This document shows, piece after piece, positions 27,454 to 37,498 of a stretch of DNA of 64,000 nucleotides. This stretch comes from Frateuria edaphi (lineage in GTDB: Bacteria > Pseudomonadota > Gammaproteobacteria > Xanthomonadales > Rhodanobacteraceae), in assembly GCF_021117405.1 (NCBI RefSeq), contig NZ_CP088251.1, positions 2,790,001 to 2,854,000 on the forward strand. Direction: 5' to 3'. Under the pieces are notes generated by a model. It made no database searches, was not told the origin of the DNA, and saw only the letters and a list, made by a program, of their open reading frames with translations. How positions within the stretch are numbered: the first letter of the stretch is position 1; each line of letters begins with the position of its first letter. The position numbers and the translations under genes were made by a program.

Positions 27454-28418
27454 GCCGTCCGATCCTCTGCTTCGGCGAAGCGCTGATCGATTTCCACGCC
27501 GAAGCTGCCGGCGCGAACGGCTTCCCGCGTGCGTTCGTGCCCTTTGCCGGCGGCGCTCCGGCCAACGTGGCGGTGGCGGTGGCGCGACTGGGCGGCGCGG
27601 CGCGCTTCGCCGGCATGCTCGCGCACGATCCGTTCGGCGATTTCCTGCTCGACAGCCTGCAACGCGCCGGCGTGGGCGTGGCCGACGTGGCGCGCACGGA
27701 CGAAGCCAACACGGCGCTGGCCTTCGTCAGCCTCGATGCGCGCGGCGAGCGCAGCTTCAACTTCTATCGGCCACCCTCGGCGGACCTGCTGTTCCGCCCC
27801 CGGCATTTCCGTGCGGAGGCGTTCGACGACCTCGCCGTGTTCCATGTCTGTTCCAACAGCATGACCGACCCCGACCTGGCCGAGACCACCCGCGAGGGCA
27901 TGCGCCGCGCGCAGGCCGCCGGCGCGCTGGTGAGCTTCGATCTCAACCTGCGGCCGGCGCTGTGGCCGCGGGAGTCGAACCCGCGACCGCTGGTGTGGCC
28001 TGCGCTGCACCTGGCGGACGTGGTCAAGCTGTGCGCCGAGGAGTTCGCCTGGCTGGCCGAGGACGGCGCGCTGCTCAACCGCCTGTGGCGCGGTCGCACG
28101 CGCCTGCTGGTGGTCACCGACGGCCCGCGGCCGCTGCGCTGGTTCCGCCGAGACGCGACCGGCGAGTTGCCCTGCCCGCAGGTCGAGGCGGTCGACACCA
28201 CCGCCGCGGGCGATGCTTTCGTCGGCGGCCTGCTGTACAAGCTCGCCACGCTCGGGAACGCGGACGCCTTCGATGCGTTGTTGCGTGACGAGCCTGCCCT
28301 GCACGCGATGCTCGCCTTCGCCGCCGCCTGCGGCGCGCTCACCGTCACCCGCCAGGGCTCGTTCACCGCGATGCCGAGCGCGGCGGAAGTCGACGCCTTC
28401 CTGGAGTCACACCGATGA
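27450..28418 (+). CDS. PfkB-family carbohydrate kinase, probable fructokinase
   Basis: This 322-aa protein has the N-terminal ribokinase-family motif (ILCFGEALIDFHAE), FAGGAPANVAVAVARLGG for sugar binding, and signature 2 DTTAAGDAFVGGLLYKL with the catalytic Asp. It would phosphorylate a hexose with ATP in the cytoplasm. Fructose is the best candidate because the next gene is an AGE-family enzyme that can isomerise mannose to fructose. Both ends overlap neighbouring genes by ATGA, so it is inside one translationally coupled operon. Confidence 0.9.
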   Translation: MSRPILCFGEALIDFHAEAAGANGFPRAFVPFAGGAPANVAVAVARLGGAARFAGMLAHDPFGDFLLDSLQRAGVGVADVARTDEANTALAFVSLDARGERSFNFYRPPSADLLFRPRHFRAEAFDDLAVFHVCSNSMTDPDLAETTREGMRRAQAAGALVSFDLNLRPALWPRESNPRPLVWPALHLADVVKLCAEEFAWLAEDGALLNRLWRGRTRLLVVTDGPRPLRWFRRDATGELPCPQVEAVDTTAAGDAFVGGLLYKLATLGNADAFDALLRDEPALHAMLAFAAACGALTVTRQGSFTAMPSAAEVDAFLESHR

Positions 28419-29626
28419 CCACCCTGCCCGACTTCCGCAGCGAGAGCTTCCTGCGCGAGCACATCGCCCGGACCATGGCGTTCTACCACCCGCGTGCGAT
28501 CGATCCGGCCGGCGGCTTCTTCCACTACTTCAAGGACGACGGCACGATCTACGACCGCCGCCATCGCCACCTGGTCAGCAGCACGCGCTTCGTTTTCAAC
28601 TACGCGCTGGCCGCGATCGAATTCGAGGACACCGATTACCTCGAAGCCGCGCGCCATGGCCTGCGCTACCTGCGCGACGTGCACCGCGACCCCGTCACCG
28701 GCGGCTACGCCTGGACCATCCGCGACGGCGAGCCCGAGGACCGGACCAACCACGCCTACGGCGTCGCCTTCGTGCTGCTGGCCTGCGCCAGCGCGCTGCG
28801 CGCGGGGCTGGTCGAGGCGGAGCTCTGGATGGACGAAACCTGGGCGCTGCTGGAAAAGCGCTATTGGGACGCCGAGGCCGGCCTCTACCGCGACGAGGCC
28901 GACGCGAACTGGCACTTCTCCTCCTACCGCGGCCAGAACGCCAACATGCACATGTGCGAGGCGATGCTGGCCGCCTATCAGGCCAGCAACGACGTGCGCT
29001 ACCTCGACCGCGCGCTGCTGCTGGCCGATCACATGACCCGCCGCCAGGCGGCCAAGGCCGGCGGTCTTGTATGGGAGCACTACGACACGGACTGGAACAT
29101 CGACTGGGACTACAACCGCGACAACCCGCGCCACCTGTTCCGCCCGTGGGGCTTCCAGCCCGGCCACCAGACCGAGTGGGCCAAGCTGCTGGTGATCCTC
29201 GAGTCGCACCTGGCCGAGCGCGGCCGCGAGGAGCGCTGGCTGCTGCCGACCGCGCGCCACCTGTTCGACACCGCGCTGATGCGCGCGTGGGATCCGAAGC
29301 ACGGCGGCATCCATTACGGCTTCGCACCCGACGGCAGCATCTGCGACCCGGACAAGTACTTCTGGGTGCAGGCCGAATCGCTGGCCGCCGCGGCGCTGCT
29401 GCACGCCCGCACCGGCGAGGCGGTGTATGACCAGTGGTACGAGCGTCTGTGGACGTACGCGTGGCAGCATTTCGTCGACCACGAGCACGGCGCGTGGTAC
29501 CGCATCCTCACCCACGACAACCGCAAGTACGACGACGAGAAGAGCCCGGCCGGCAAGGTCGACTACCACACCATGGGCGCCTGCCACGAAGTGCTCGCGC
29601 TGATCCGCGCCGGCAGCCAACCATGA
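28415..29626 (+). CDS. AGE-family sugar isomerase/epimerase, probable D-mannose isomerase
   Basis: This 403-aa (alpha/alpha)6-barrel protein belongs to the N-acylglucosamine 2-epimerase superfamily. Typical segments are GGFFHYFKDDGTIYDRRHRH, STRFVFNYALA, TNHAYGVAFVLLA, FRPWGFQPGHQTEWAKLLVI and VDYHTMGACHEVL, with the conserved histidines. The family includes GlcNAc 2-epimerase, cellobiose 2-epimerase and YihS/mannose isomerase. The strong match of GFQPGHQTEWAK to the mannose-isomerase branch and the fructokinase next door favour mannose-fructose isomerisation (inferred). Confidence 0.88.
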   Translation: MTTLPDFRSESFLREHIARTMAFYHPRAIDPAGGFFHYFKDDGTIYDRRHRHLVSSTRFVFNYALAAIEFEDTDYLEAARHGLRYLRDVHRDPVTGGYAWTIRDGEPEDRTNHAYGVAFVLLACASALRAGLVEAELWMDETWALLEKRYWDAEAGLYRDEADANWHFSSYRGQNANMHMCEAMLAAYQASNDVRYLDRALLLADHMTRRQAAKAGGLVWEHYDTDWNIDWDYNRDNPRHLFRPWGFQPGHQTEWAKLLVILESHLAERGREERWLLPTARHLFDTALMRAWDPKHGGIHYGFAPDGSICDPDKYFWVQAESLAAAALLHARTGEAVYDQWYERLWTYAWQHFVDHEHGAWYRILTHDNRKYDDEKSPAGKVDYHTMGACHEVLALIRAGSQP

Positions 29627-29640
29627 ACAGGGGATTTTCG

Positions 29641-31590
29641 ATGAAGGCACTCGCAGTCTGCATGGCCGGCGCGCTGGCACTGGCTACCACCCTCGCCGCG
29701 GCGGCCGACGCCCCGCGCTACGATCCGCTCCAGACGTTCGCGCCGTTCGCCTACCCCGATCCGGTCAACGCCTATCGCTCGGCCGACGGCAAGCCCGGCC
29801 CGCTGTTCTGGCAGAACCGCGCCGACTACACCATCGAGGCGACGCTGGACCCCGCCAGCCGCCTGCTGACCGGCCGCGAAACCATTACCTATACCAACCA
29901 CAGCCAGAGCGCGCTGGACGTGCTCTGGCTGCAACTGGACCAGAACCGCTACAAGCCCGAAGCACGCGGCGCTTTCACCAGCGAGTTCCCGACCGAGTTC
30001 ACCGACGGCTACAAGATCGCCTCGGTGGAGGTGGAAGACGGCAGCGGCCGCCTGCAACCGGTGCAGTGGGTCGTTTCCGATACCCGCATGCAGCTGCGCC
30101 TGCCCGAAGCGATCAGGCCCAAGGGCGGCAGCGTGCGCGTGCACATCGCCTGGAGCTTCACCGTGCCGGGCGAGTTCGGCGGCCGCATGGACGTCAATGC
30201 CAGCAAGAACGGCGACATCTTCGAGATCGCCCAGTGGTACCCGCGCCTGTGCGTCTACGACGACCTGCGCGGGTGGGACACCGCGCCTTACCTCAACAGC
30301 GAGTTCTACCTGGAATACGGCGACTTCGATTACAAGGTCACCGTGCCCGCGGACATGATCGTGGCCGGTTCCGGCGAACTGGTGAACCCGCAGGAGGTAC
30401 TCACCCAGACCCAGATCAAGCGCCTGGACGAAGCCCGTCACAGCGACAAGACGGTGATGATCCGCACTCCCGCCGAGGTCACCCAGCCATCCAGCCGTCC
30501 GAAGCAGGGCGGCACGCTGACCTGGCACTTCCGCATGCACGACACGCGCGACGTGGCGTTCGGCGCATCCAAGGCGTACGTGTGGGACGCCGCGCGCATC
30601 AACCTGCCGCACGGCAAGACCGCGCTGGCGATGTCGGTCTACCCGGTCGAGAGCGAATGGAGCCGCGCCACGGAATTTCTCAAGGCCTCGGTCGAGTACT
30701 TCTCCAAGGAATGGTTCGCCTATCCGTGGCCGGTGGCGATCAATGAAGCCGGCACCGCCGGCGGCATGGAGTACCCGGGCATCACCTTCGACCACAAGCG
30801 CGCCAAGGGCGGCGGCCTGCACGGCCTGATCGCGCACGAGATCGGCCACACCTGGTTCCCGATGATCGTCGGCTCCAACGAGCGCCGCCATGCCTGGATG
30901 GACGAGGGTTTCAACACCTTCGTCGACATCTACGAGGACGAAGCTTTCAACCACGGCGAGTTCGCGCCCAAGCGCGACGGCGAGTACGCGCCGCACAAGG
31001 GCAATCCCGCCGACGAGATCGCCCAGGTGATTGCCGATCCCGAGGCGCCCGCCCTGCTCAACGGCGCGGACGAAACGAGCGAGAAGTACCGCCACCCGAT
31101 CAGCTACTTCAAGAGCGCCTTCGGCCTGGTGCTGCTGCGCGAACAGATCCTGGGACCGGAGCGGTTCGACGATGCCTTCCGCAAGTACATCGCCACCTGG
31201 GCCTTCCATCATCCCTCGCCGTCGGATTTCTTCCGCTTCATGGAAAGCGAATCGGGCGAGGACCTGGGCTGGTTCTGGCGCGGCTGGTACCAGCACAACT
31301 GGACGTTCGACATGGCGGTACGCAAGGTCGAGCCGGTCGAAGGCGGGTGGTCGCACGGCGCCGCGGTGACCGTGGCGAACCTGGACCGGCTCGTCCTGCC
31401 CACTACGCTGCGGCTGACCTATGACGACGGCAGCACCAGGGACGTGCGCGTGCCCGTGGAGACCTGGCAGCAGCATCGCGAATACGTGGTACGGGTGGCT
31501 GGATCCCGCAAGGTCGTGTCGGCAGCGCTGGATCCGGCGCACGCGCTGCCGGAAGCCAATCGCGCCAACGACGTGTTGAAGGTGAAGTAA
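29641..31590 (+). CDS. Secreted M1-family zinc aminopeptidase
   Basis: This 649-aa protein has a signal peptide (residues about 1-24, LALATTLAAAADAP). The zinc site is complete: HEIGHTW (His399, Glu400, His403) and, after 18 residues, Glu422 in AWMDEGFNTF. The exopeptidase motif GAMEN is replaced by GGMEYPG, as in several bacterial M1 relatives. The start at 29641 has AGGGGA six bases upstream. An ATG at 29623 would overlap the previous stop (ATGA) and is also possible. It lies last in the mannose operon, so it may act on the peptide part of glycoproteins. That link is inference only. Confidence 0.9.
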   Translation: MKALAVCMAGALALATTLAAAADAPRYDPLQTFAPFAYPDPVNAYRSADGKPGPLFWQNRADYTIEATLDPASRLLTGRETITYTNHSQSALDVLWLQLDQNRYKPEARGAFTSEFPTEFTDGYKIASVEVEDGSGRLQPVQWVVSDTRMQLRLPEAIRPKGGSVRVHIAWSFTVPGEFGGRMDVNASKNGDIFEIAQWYPRLCVYDDLRGWDTAPYLNSEFYLEYGDFDYKVTVPADMIVAGSGELVNPQEVLTQTQIKRLDEARHSDKTVMIRTPAEVTQPSSRPKQGGTLTWHFRMHDTRDVAFGASKAYVWDAARINLPHGKTALAMSVYPVESEWSRATEFLKASVEYFSKEWFAYPWPVAINEAGTAGGMEYPGITFDHKRAKGGGLHGLIAHEIGHTWFPMIVGSNERRHAWMDEGFNTFVDIYEDEAFNHGEFAPKRDGEYAPHKGNPADEIAQVIADPEAPALLNGADETSEKYRHPISYFKSAFGLVLLREQILGPERFDDAFRKYIATWAFHHPSPSDFFRFMESESGEDLGWFWRGWYQHNWTFDMAVRKVEPVEGGWSHGAAVTVANLDRLVLPTTLRLTYDDGSTRDVRVPVETWQQHREYVVRVAGSRKVVSAALDPAHALPEANRANDVLKVK

Positions 31591-31621
31591 CCCGCGAACG
31601 TCCACCATCCGCCTGTCGGAG

Positions 31622-31644
31622 CCTTCCCCGTGCAACGGGGAAGG
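31622..31644. repeat. CCTTCCCCGT palindrome between convergent genes
   Basis: CCTTCCCCGTGCAACGGGGA followed by AGG forms a hairpin between the M1 peptidase stop and the LigD-polymerase stop. A related C/G-rich block follows at about 31672-31712. It may serve as a terminator for one or both genes and is a divergent member of the palindrome family. Confidence 0.5.
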
Positions 31645-31727
31645 TTCACTCAGGCGGAGCTTCGACACCGTCCCTTCCCCCGTTTTGCGGGAGATGTGCC
31701 CGTAGGGGGGACGGGGGAGCCCCGGCC

Positions 31728-32654
31728 TCAGCCCTTCGGTAGCCGCTGCTGCACCTTGGCCATATCCTCCCAGGGATCGGTCTTCAGGTTCCGCGCCCGT
31801 TCGAGCGCCGCCTGCATGCCAAATGCGGCGCCGCCTCCGACCTTTCCCAATTCCTCCCACCGCAACGGCATCGCCACCGGCGCGCCCACGCGCGCCCGCA
31901 ACGACCAGCTGCACACGCTGGTCGCGCCGCGCGCGTTGCGCAACCAGTCGATGAAGATCTTGCCTTCCCGCTGCGCCTTGCTGGCCGTGGCGATGTAGCG
32001 ATCGGGCGCGCGCTCGACCATCGCGTCGGCCACTCGTTCGCAGAAGTCCTTCACCGCCTGCCAGCCAGGCCCGCGCCGGAACGGCACCACTACGTGCAAT
32101 CCCTTGCCGCCGCTGGTGCGCACGAAGCTCGTCAGCTGCATCCCGTCCAGCAGGTCGCGGATGCCGCGCGCCCCCTCCACCACCGCCTCCCACGCCACAC
32201 CGGGCGCGGGGTCCAGGTCCAGCACGATGCGGTCGGGCGAATCAGGCTTGTCCACGCGCGAGCCCCAGGGATGGAACTCGATCGTGTTCATCTGCACCAG
32301 CTGCAGCAGGCCCTTGCGGTCGCGGATATAGACGTAGTCGTCCTCGCCGCCGCCCTTTTCCTCCAGCGCGATGGGACGCACGCTGGAGCCGAGCTTGGCC
32401 GCGTGGTGTTTCTGGAAAAAGCACGCGCTGTCGGTGCCGCCGGGACAGCGCACCATCGACAACGGGCGGTTGACCAGTTCGGGCAGGATCCAGTCGGCGA
32501 CCGCCGCGTAATAGGCGGCGACCTCGCCCTTGGTGATGCCGTCGTCCGGATAGACCACGCGCGCGGGGTGCGTGATCCGGACGCCGGCAACGTCGACGGG
32601 TTTGTCCGTCCGCGGGCGATGGCTGGCGGCGGTTTCGCTGGAGGGTTCGCGCAT
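31728..32654 (-). CDS. Stand-alone LigD-type polymerase domain (NHEJ primase-polymerase)
   Basis: This 308-aa protein consists only of the archaeo-eukaryotic-primase-like polymerase domain of LigD. Features are ITHPARVVYPDDGITKGEVA, FFQKHHAAKL, the metal-binding Asp pair in RIVLDLDPAPG, SGGKGLHVVVPF, and the third acidic motif in KIFIDWLRNARG. It fills gaps and adds nucleotides at DNA double-strand breaks. There is no ligase or 3'-phosphoesterase domain. It lies 48 bases downstream of ku on the same strand. The ATG at 32654 is used; a GTG at 32660 is the alternative, and neither has a good ribosome-binding site. Confidence 0.93.
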   Translation of the reverse strand: MREPSSETAASHRPRTDKPVDVAGVRITHPARVVYPDDGITKGEVAAYYAAVADWILPELVNRPLSMVRCPGGTDSACFFQKHHAAKLGSSVRPIALEEKGGGEDDYVYIRDRKGLLQLVQMNTIEFHPWGSRVDKPDSPDRIVLDLDPAPGVAWEAVVEGARGIRDLLDGMQLTSFVRTSGGKGLHVVVPFRRGPGWQAVKDFCERVADAMVERAPDRYIATASKAQREGKIFIDWLRNARGATSVCSWSLRARVGAPVAMPLRWEELGKVGGGAAFGMQAALERARNLKTDPWEDMAKVQQRLPKG

Positions 32655-32702
32655 GCTCACGTCACTCGCGAGCCCTGTTACAGGAGTGGCCGAAGACGTG
32701 CA

Positions 32703-33659
32703 TCACCCGGCCTTGCGCCCCTTGCGCGTGGACGTGGCCTTTTTTGCCGGGCTCTTGCGCGACGCCTTCTTGGCCGCCGGCTCGGCCTTTTTCGCGGCTG
32801 CCTTCTTCGCCGCGGGCTTCTTCTCCGTCTTTTCCTCGTCCTTGCCCTTGGCCGGCGTGCGCTGCTTGCCCTCGATGCTCTTCTTCAAGAGCGCCATGAA
32901 ATCGACCACGTTGGTGGTGGCATTGGCGTGCGCGGGCTCCTCTTCCTCCAGCGTGGTGGTGACGCCCTTGCTCTTGAGCCGCTGCTCGATCACCGCGGTC
33001 AAACGCTCGCGGAACTCGTCCTTGTATTTTTCCGGCTCGAACTTGCCCGACATGGACTCGATCAGCTCGCCCGCCATGTCCAGCTCGCGGTCGCTGATGC
33101 GGTATTCCGAAGCCGCCTTGTCCGGCAGCGCGTATTCGTCGGCATCGACCAATTCCTGGGGGAAGCGCAACAGGACCAGCATCAGGGCCTCGTCCTGCGG
33201 CATCACCGCGCACAGGTATTCGCGCGTACGGATCACCACCCGCGCGATGCCGATCTTGCCGGTGCGCTTGAGCGTCTCGCGCAACAGCACGTAGCCCTTC
33301 TCGGCCTTCTTCCCGGGTACCAGGAAATAGGGCTTCTCGAAGTACGCGGGCGTGAGCTGGCCGGCGTCGATGAAGGTATCGATCTCCACCGTCTCGTGCG
33401 CTTCGGCGGCGGCACTGCGGATGTCCGATTCCTCCAGCACCACGTAGTTGCCCTTGGAATATTCGTAGGCCTTGACGATGTCTTTCCAAGGCACCTCTTC
33501 GCCCGATTCGGCGTTGACGCGCTCGTAACGCACCGGCTGGTTGTTGCGCTGGTCCAGCATGCGGAAATGCAGGTCGACCTTGCGCTCGGCGGTCATCAGG
33601 CGGATCGGGACATTCAGCAACCCGAACGACAGCGTGCCGGTCCAGATGGGGCGAGCCAT
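32703..33659 (-). CDS. ku: DNA end-binding protein Ku
   Basis: This 318-aa protein has the bacterial Ku core (MARPIWTGTLSFGLLNVPIR, VPWKDIVKAYEYSKGNYVVL, then GYVLLRETLKRTGKIGIARV). A Lys/Ala-rich tail from about residue 258 contains repeated AAKKA units. Ku homodimers ring broken DNA ends and recruit LigD in non-homologous end joining; basic tails of this type promote DNA binding and threading. The ATG at 33659 has GGAGGT five bases ahead of it. It heads a two-gene unit with the polymerase-domain gene and is divergent from the YceI operon. Confidence 0.95.
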   Translation of the reverse strand: MARPIWTGTLSFGLLNVPIRLMTAERKVDLHFRMLDQRNNQPVRYERVNAESGEEVPWKDIVKAYEYSKGNYVVLEESDIRSAAAEAHETVEIDTFIDAGQLTPAYFEKPYFLVPGKKAEKGYVLLRETLKRTGKIGIARVVIRTREYLCAVMPQDEALMLVLLRFPQELVDADEYALPDKAASEYRISDRELDMAGELIESMSGKFEPEKYKDEFRERLTAVIEQRLKSKGVTTTLEEEEPAHANATTNVVDFMALLKKSIEGKQRTPAKGKDEEKTEKKPAAKKAAAKKAEPAAKKASRKSPAKKATSTRKGRKAG

Positions 33660-33767
33660 GGCCGACCTCCATGAGTGGCGGGTCTGGAGGTTTGACACGC
33701 GGGGCGTGCATGAAACGCCAAGGCTTCCCGCTGGCACCCACGCCAACGATCGTCCAGACTTGGCCTG

Positions 33768-34391
33768 ATGAGCGCCCTGCCCGCCACCGCCCGCCTGCTT
33801 GCCTGTGCCGCGCTGCTGTTGCCGCTGGCAGCCGGCGCATCGGAGCACCGGTACCGCTACGACACGGTGCACAGCCAGGTCCTCTTCAGCGTGAGCCACG
33901 ACGGCTACTCGCGCCCGTTCGGCCGGCTTCACATCGCCCGCGGCTGGCTCCGTTTCGACCCGGACGACTGGAGCCGGGCCGCGACTGAGCTGGACATCGA
34001 CCTGGCCAGTCTCGACATGGGCGACCCCGACTGGAACCAGGCGGTGCTCGAACCGCGTTTCCTCGACGTGGCCAAGGCACGCTACGCGCATTTCGCCAGC
34101 ACCGGGGTCGAACGCACCGACGACAGCCACGGCGTGCTGCACGGCGAGCTCACCTTGCGCGGCGTCACCCGTCCGCTGGACATTCCGTTTACGTTCAACC
34201 GCCAGGCGCGCACCATCTTCGGCATGCACACCGTCGCCGGTTTTTCCGCCACCGCCATGCTCGACCGCACCCGCTTCGGCCTGACCACCAGCACCGGCTC
34301 GATTGGCCGGAACATATCCGTATGGCTTGAAATCGAGGCCATCCGCGAGGACCGCACCCGCCGCCCGGAGAGCGCAGATGCTTCGCAATGA
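33768..34391 (+). CDS. Periplasmic YceI-family protein
   Basis: This 207-aa protein has a Sec signal peptide (residues about 1-24). The YceI lipocalin-like beta-barrel shows RYRYDTVHSQVLFSVSHDGY, FDVAKARYAHF-type strands (FLDVAKARYAHFAS), GELTLRGVTRPLDIPF and ATAMLDRTRFGL. YceI barrels bind polyisoprenoid lipids such as ubiquinone-like molecules. It overlaps the cytochrome b561 start by 14 bases, and a second YceI follows, so a quinone-linked electron-transfer role is plausible (inference). Confidence 0.9.
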   Translation: MSALPATARLLACAALLLPLAAGASEHRYRYDTVHSQVLFSVSHDGYSRPFGRLHIARGWLRFDPDDWSRAATELDIDLASLDMGDPDWNQAVLEPRFLDVAKARYAHFASTGVERTDDSHGVLHGELTLRGVTRPLDIPFTFNRQARTIFGMHTVAGFSATAMLDRTRFGLTTSTGSIGRNISVWLEIEAIREDRTRRPESADASQ

Positions 34392-34950
34392 CGAGTGGCG
34401 TTGGGGCGCCGTCGCCAAGTTTTTCCACTGGACCATTGCGTTGCTGATCCTGGGCAACGGGGTGTTCGGCCTGCTGATGGACCTGGCCAGTTCGCCAATG
34501 CAGAAGGTCAACTGGATGGCCTTGCACAAGTCGATCGGCCTGACCGTGCTGGCGCTGTTCGTGCTGCGCCTGCTTTGGCGGGCATTCAACCGCCCGCCGC
34601 GCGAGCTGCCGGCGCCACGCTGGCAGCTCTGGGCCGCAAGGGTGGTACACGCGGCGCTATACCTGCTGGTGGTCGCGCTGCCGCTTTCGGGCTGGTGGTT
34701 CAACTCGGTGCGCGGCTATCCGCTGCAGTTCTTCAAGCTGTTCAACCTGCCCGCGATCGCGGCCAAGAACCCCGATCTGCGCCGGTTGTCGCACGAAGTG
34801 CACGAATACCTGTTCTGGATCCTGCTGCTGGTGCTGCTCGCCCACGTCGGCGCGGCGCTCAAGCACCATGTGCTCGACAACGACGACGTGTTGCGCCGCA
34901 TGTGGCCGTTCGCCCGCCTCCGCCAAGGCGCCAAAGGAGATTCCGCATGA
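34378..34950 (+). CDS. cybB: Cytochrome b561 (CybB/YceJ family)
   Basis: This 190-aa membrane protein has four helices and haem-ligand histidines in AKFFHWTIALL, MALHKSIGLTV, HEVHEYLFWIL and LLAHVGAALKHH. It is a di-haem b-type cytochrome that transfers electrons between quinol and periplasmic acceptors or oxygen. The ATG at 34378 follows GGAGAGCGCAG. It is sandwiched between two yceI-like genes with overlapping starts and stops, matching the yceJ-yceI association in E. coli. Confidence 0.92.
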   Translation: MLRNDEWRWGAVAKFFHWTIALLILGNGVFGLLMDLASSPMQKVNWMALHKSIGLTVLALFVLRLLWRAFNRPPRELPAPRWQLWAARVVHAALYLLVVALPLSGWWFNSVRGYPLQFFKLFNLPAIAAKNPDLRRLSHEVHEYLFWILLLVLLAHVGAALKHHVLDNDDVLRRMWPFARLRQGAKGDSA

Positions 34951-35513
34951 CCCGACCTGCCCTGCGGCGCCTGGCTGCGCTGCTGATCTGTCTGGCCCTG
35001 CCCGTGGCCGCCTCGGCGACCGATTACCGCGTGCTGCAGGACCAGAGCACGCTCGGCTTCACCGCAACCTTCCAGGGCGCGCCGTTCCAGGGCAGCTTCG
35101 CGCAGTGGCATGCCGCGATCCGGTTCGATCCGGCGCATCTGGCCGGCTCGAAGTTCGACGTCACGGTGGACACCACCAGCGCCAGCACCGGCGATCCGGA
35201 TCGCGACGGCGCGCTTCCCGGCGCGGATTTCTTCAACGCGACCCGTTACCCGCAGGCGCATTACGTGGCGACCGAGTTCGTCCGGGCCGGCACGCACGTG
35301 ATCGCCCGCGGCCAGCTCGACTTGCGCGGCGAGGTCCATCCGCTCAGCCTTACCGTGACCTTCACCCCGCAGCCGGGCGGCACCACGCTGATGGACGTCA
35401 GCGGAACGCTCAAGCGGCTGGCTTATGGCGTGGGCGGGGGCGAATATGCCGATACATCGGTGATCGGCGACGACGTGACAGTCAACGCGCACCTGGTGCT
35501 CGCCCCGAAATAG
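34947..35513 (+). CDS. Second periplasmic YceI-family protein
   Basis: This 188-aa protein has a Sec signal (residues about 1-22, LALPVAASA). The YceI barrel shows YRVLQDQSTLGFTATFQGAP, DFFNATRYPQAHYVATEF, GQLDLRGEVHPLSLTV and YADTSVIGDDVTV. It shares family membership but little sequence with the first YceI, so the two probably have different ligands or partners. Its start overlaps the cytochrome stop by four bases (ATGA), which makes a coupled three-gene operon. Confidence 0.92.
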   Translation: MTRPALRRLAALLICLALPVAASATDYRVLQDQSTLGFTATFQGAPFQGSFAQWHAAIRFDPAHLAGSKFDVTVDTTSASTGDPDRDGALPGADFFNATRYPQAHYVATEFVRAGTHVIARGQLDLRGEVHPLSLTVTFTPQPGGTTLMDVSGTLKRLAYGVGGGEYADTSVIGDDVTVNAHLVLAPK

Positions 35514-35554
35514 AGCCCGCCGCCCCGCCCTGAAAGCGAGGAGGCACGGCGTCG

Positions 35555-35785
35555 CTAGCCGCCCACGAGCGCTCGCACAGCTGCCGCGTCGAACGGCCAA
35601 TCCAGCTCCCGCCCGTCCCGCGCATCGCGCAGCACCGGTACCCGCGTGCCGTAGCGCGCCTCCAGCGCCTCGTCGTCATCCACCCACACGCTGTCGAACT
35701 CCGGCGCCCGCGCCTCGGCGAGCACGGCGAGCGCCTGGTCGCACAGGTGGCAGTAGTCGCGCTGGTAGAGAACGAGGTCGGCCAT
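35555..35785 (-). CDS. Glutaredoxin-like protein (76 aa)
   Basis: This minimal thioredoxin-fold protein has a CHLC redox motif (LYQRDYCHLCDQALAVL) and cis-Pro motif TRVPVLRDARDG. It belongs to the short glutaredoxin-like family (DUF836 type) whose substrates are not known. It lies convergent to the YceI operon and divergent from sdaA. Its start is close to the sdaA promoter. Confidence 0.85.
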   Translation of the reverse strand: MADLVLYQRDYCHLCDQALAVLAEARAPEFDSVWVDDDEALEARYGTRVPVLRDARDGRELDWPFDAAAVRALVGG

Positions 35786-35800
35786 GCGGCGGCGAATGGA

Positions 35801-35829
35801 CTGCCAAACGTGAAGGGGGCGCGTAGAAT
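35801..35829 (+). promoter_or_regulatory. Predicted sigma70 promoter of sdaA
   Basis: The -35 box CTGCCA (35801-35806) and -10 box TAGAAT (35824-35829) are separated by 17 bases, 33 bases upstream of the sdaA ATG. Each box matches four to five of six consensus positions. Confidence 0.45.
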
Positions 35830-35861
35830 AACGGGTTCTCCCCGTTCACCGCAGCGCATCC

Positions 35862-37244
<1,383 letters not shown>

Positions 37245-37498
37245 ACGCCCGGCTTCCCCCTCGGGAGCCCCGACCGGCCTGCGCCTTCAGCGCCGTCCCG
37301 GCACGATGATCGCGCCGGTAGGCGGGTTCGGGTGCCGCAAGGTCAGTTGGACATTGGGGACGTCACGGCCCGGCCTGCCTGGGATTCCGCTTCCAGCCAA
37401 AGCAGGTGGACCCATAGCGTCGCAAGGGTCTCCGGACCGGCACGGTTATCCGCGCGGCAGCCGACAGTTCCGACCGGGCCGGATGGCGGCGAAAGTCG

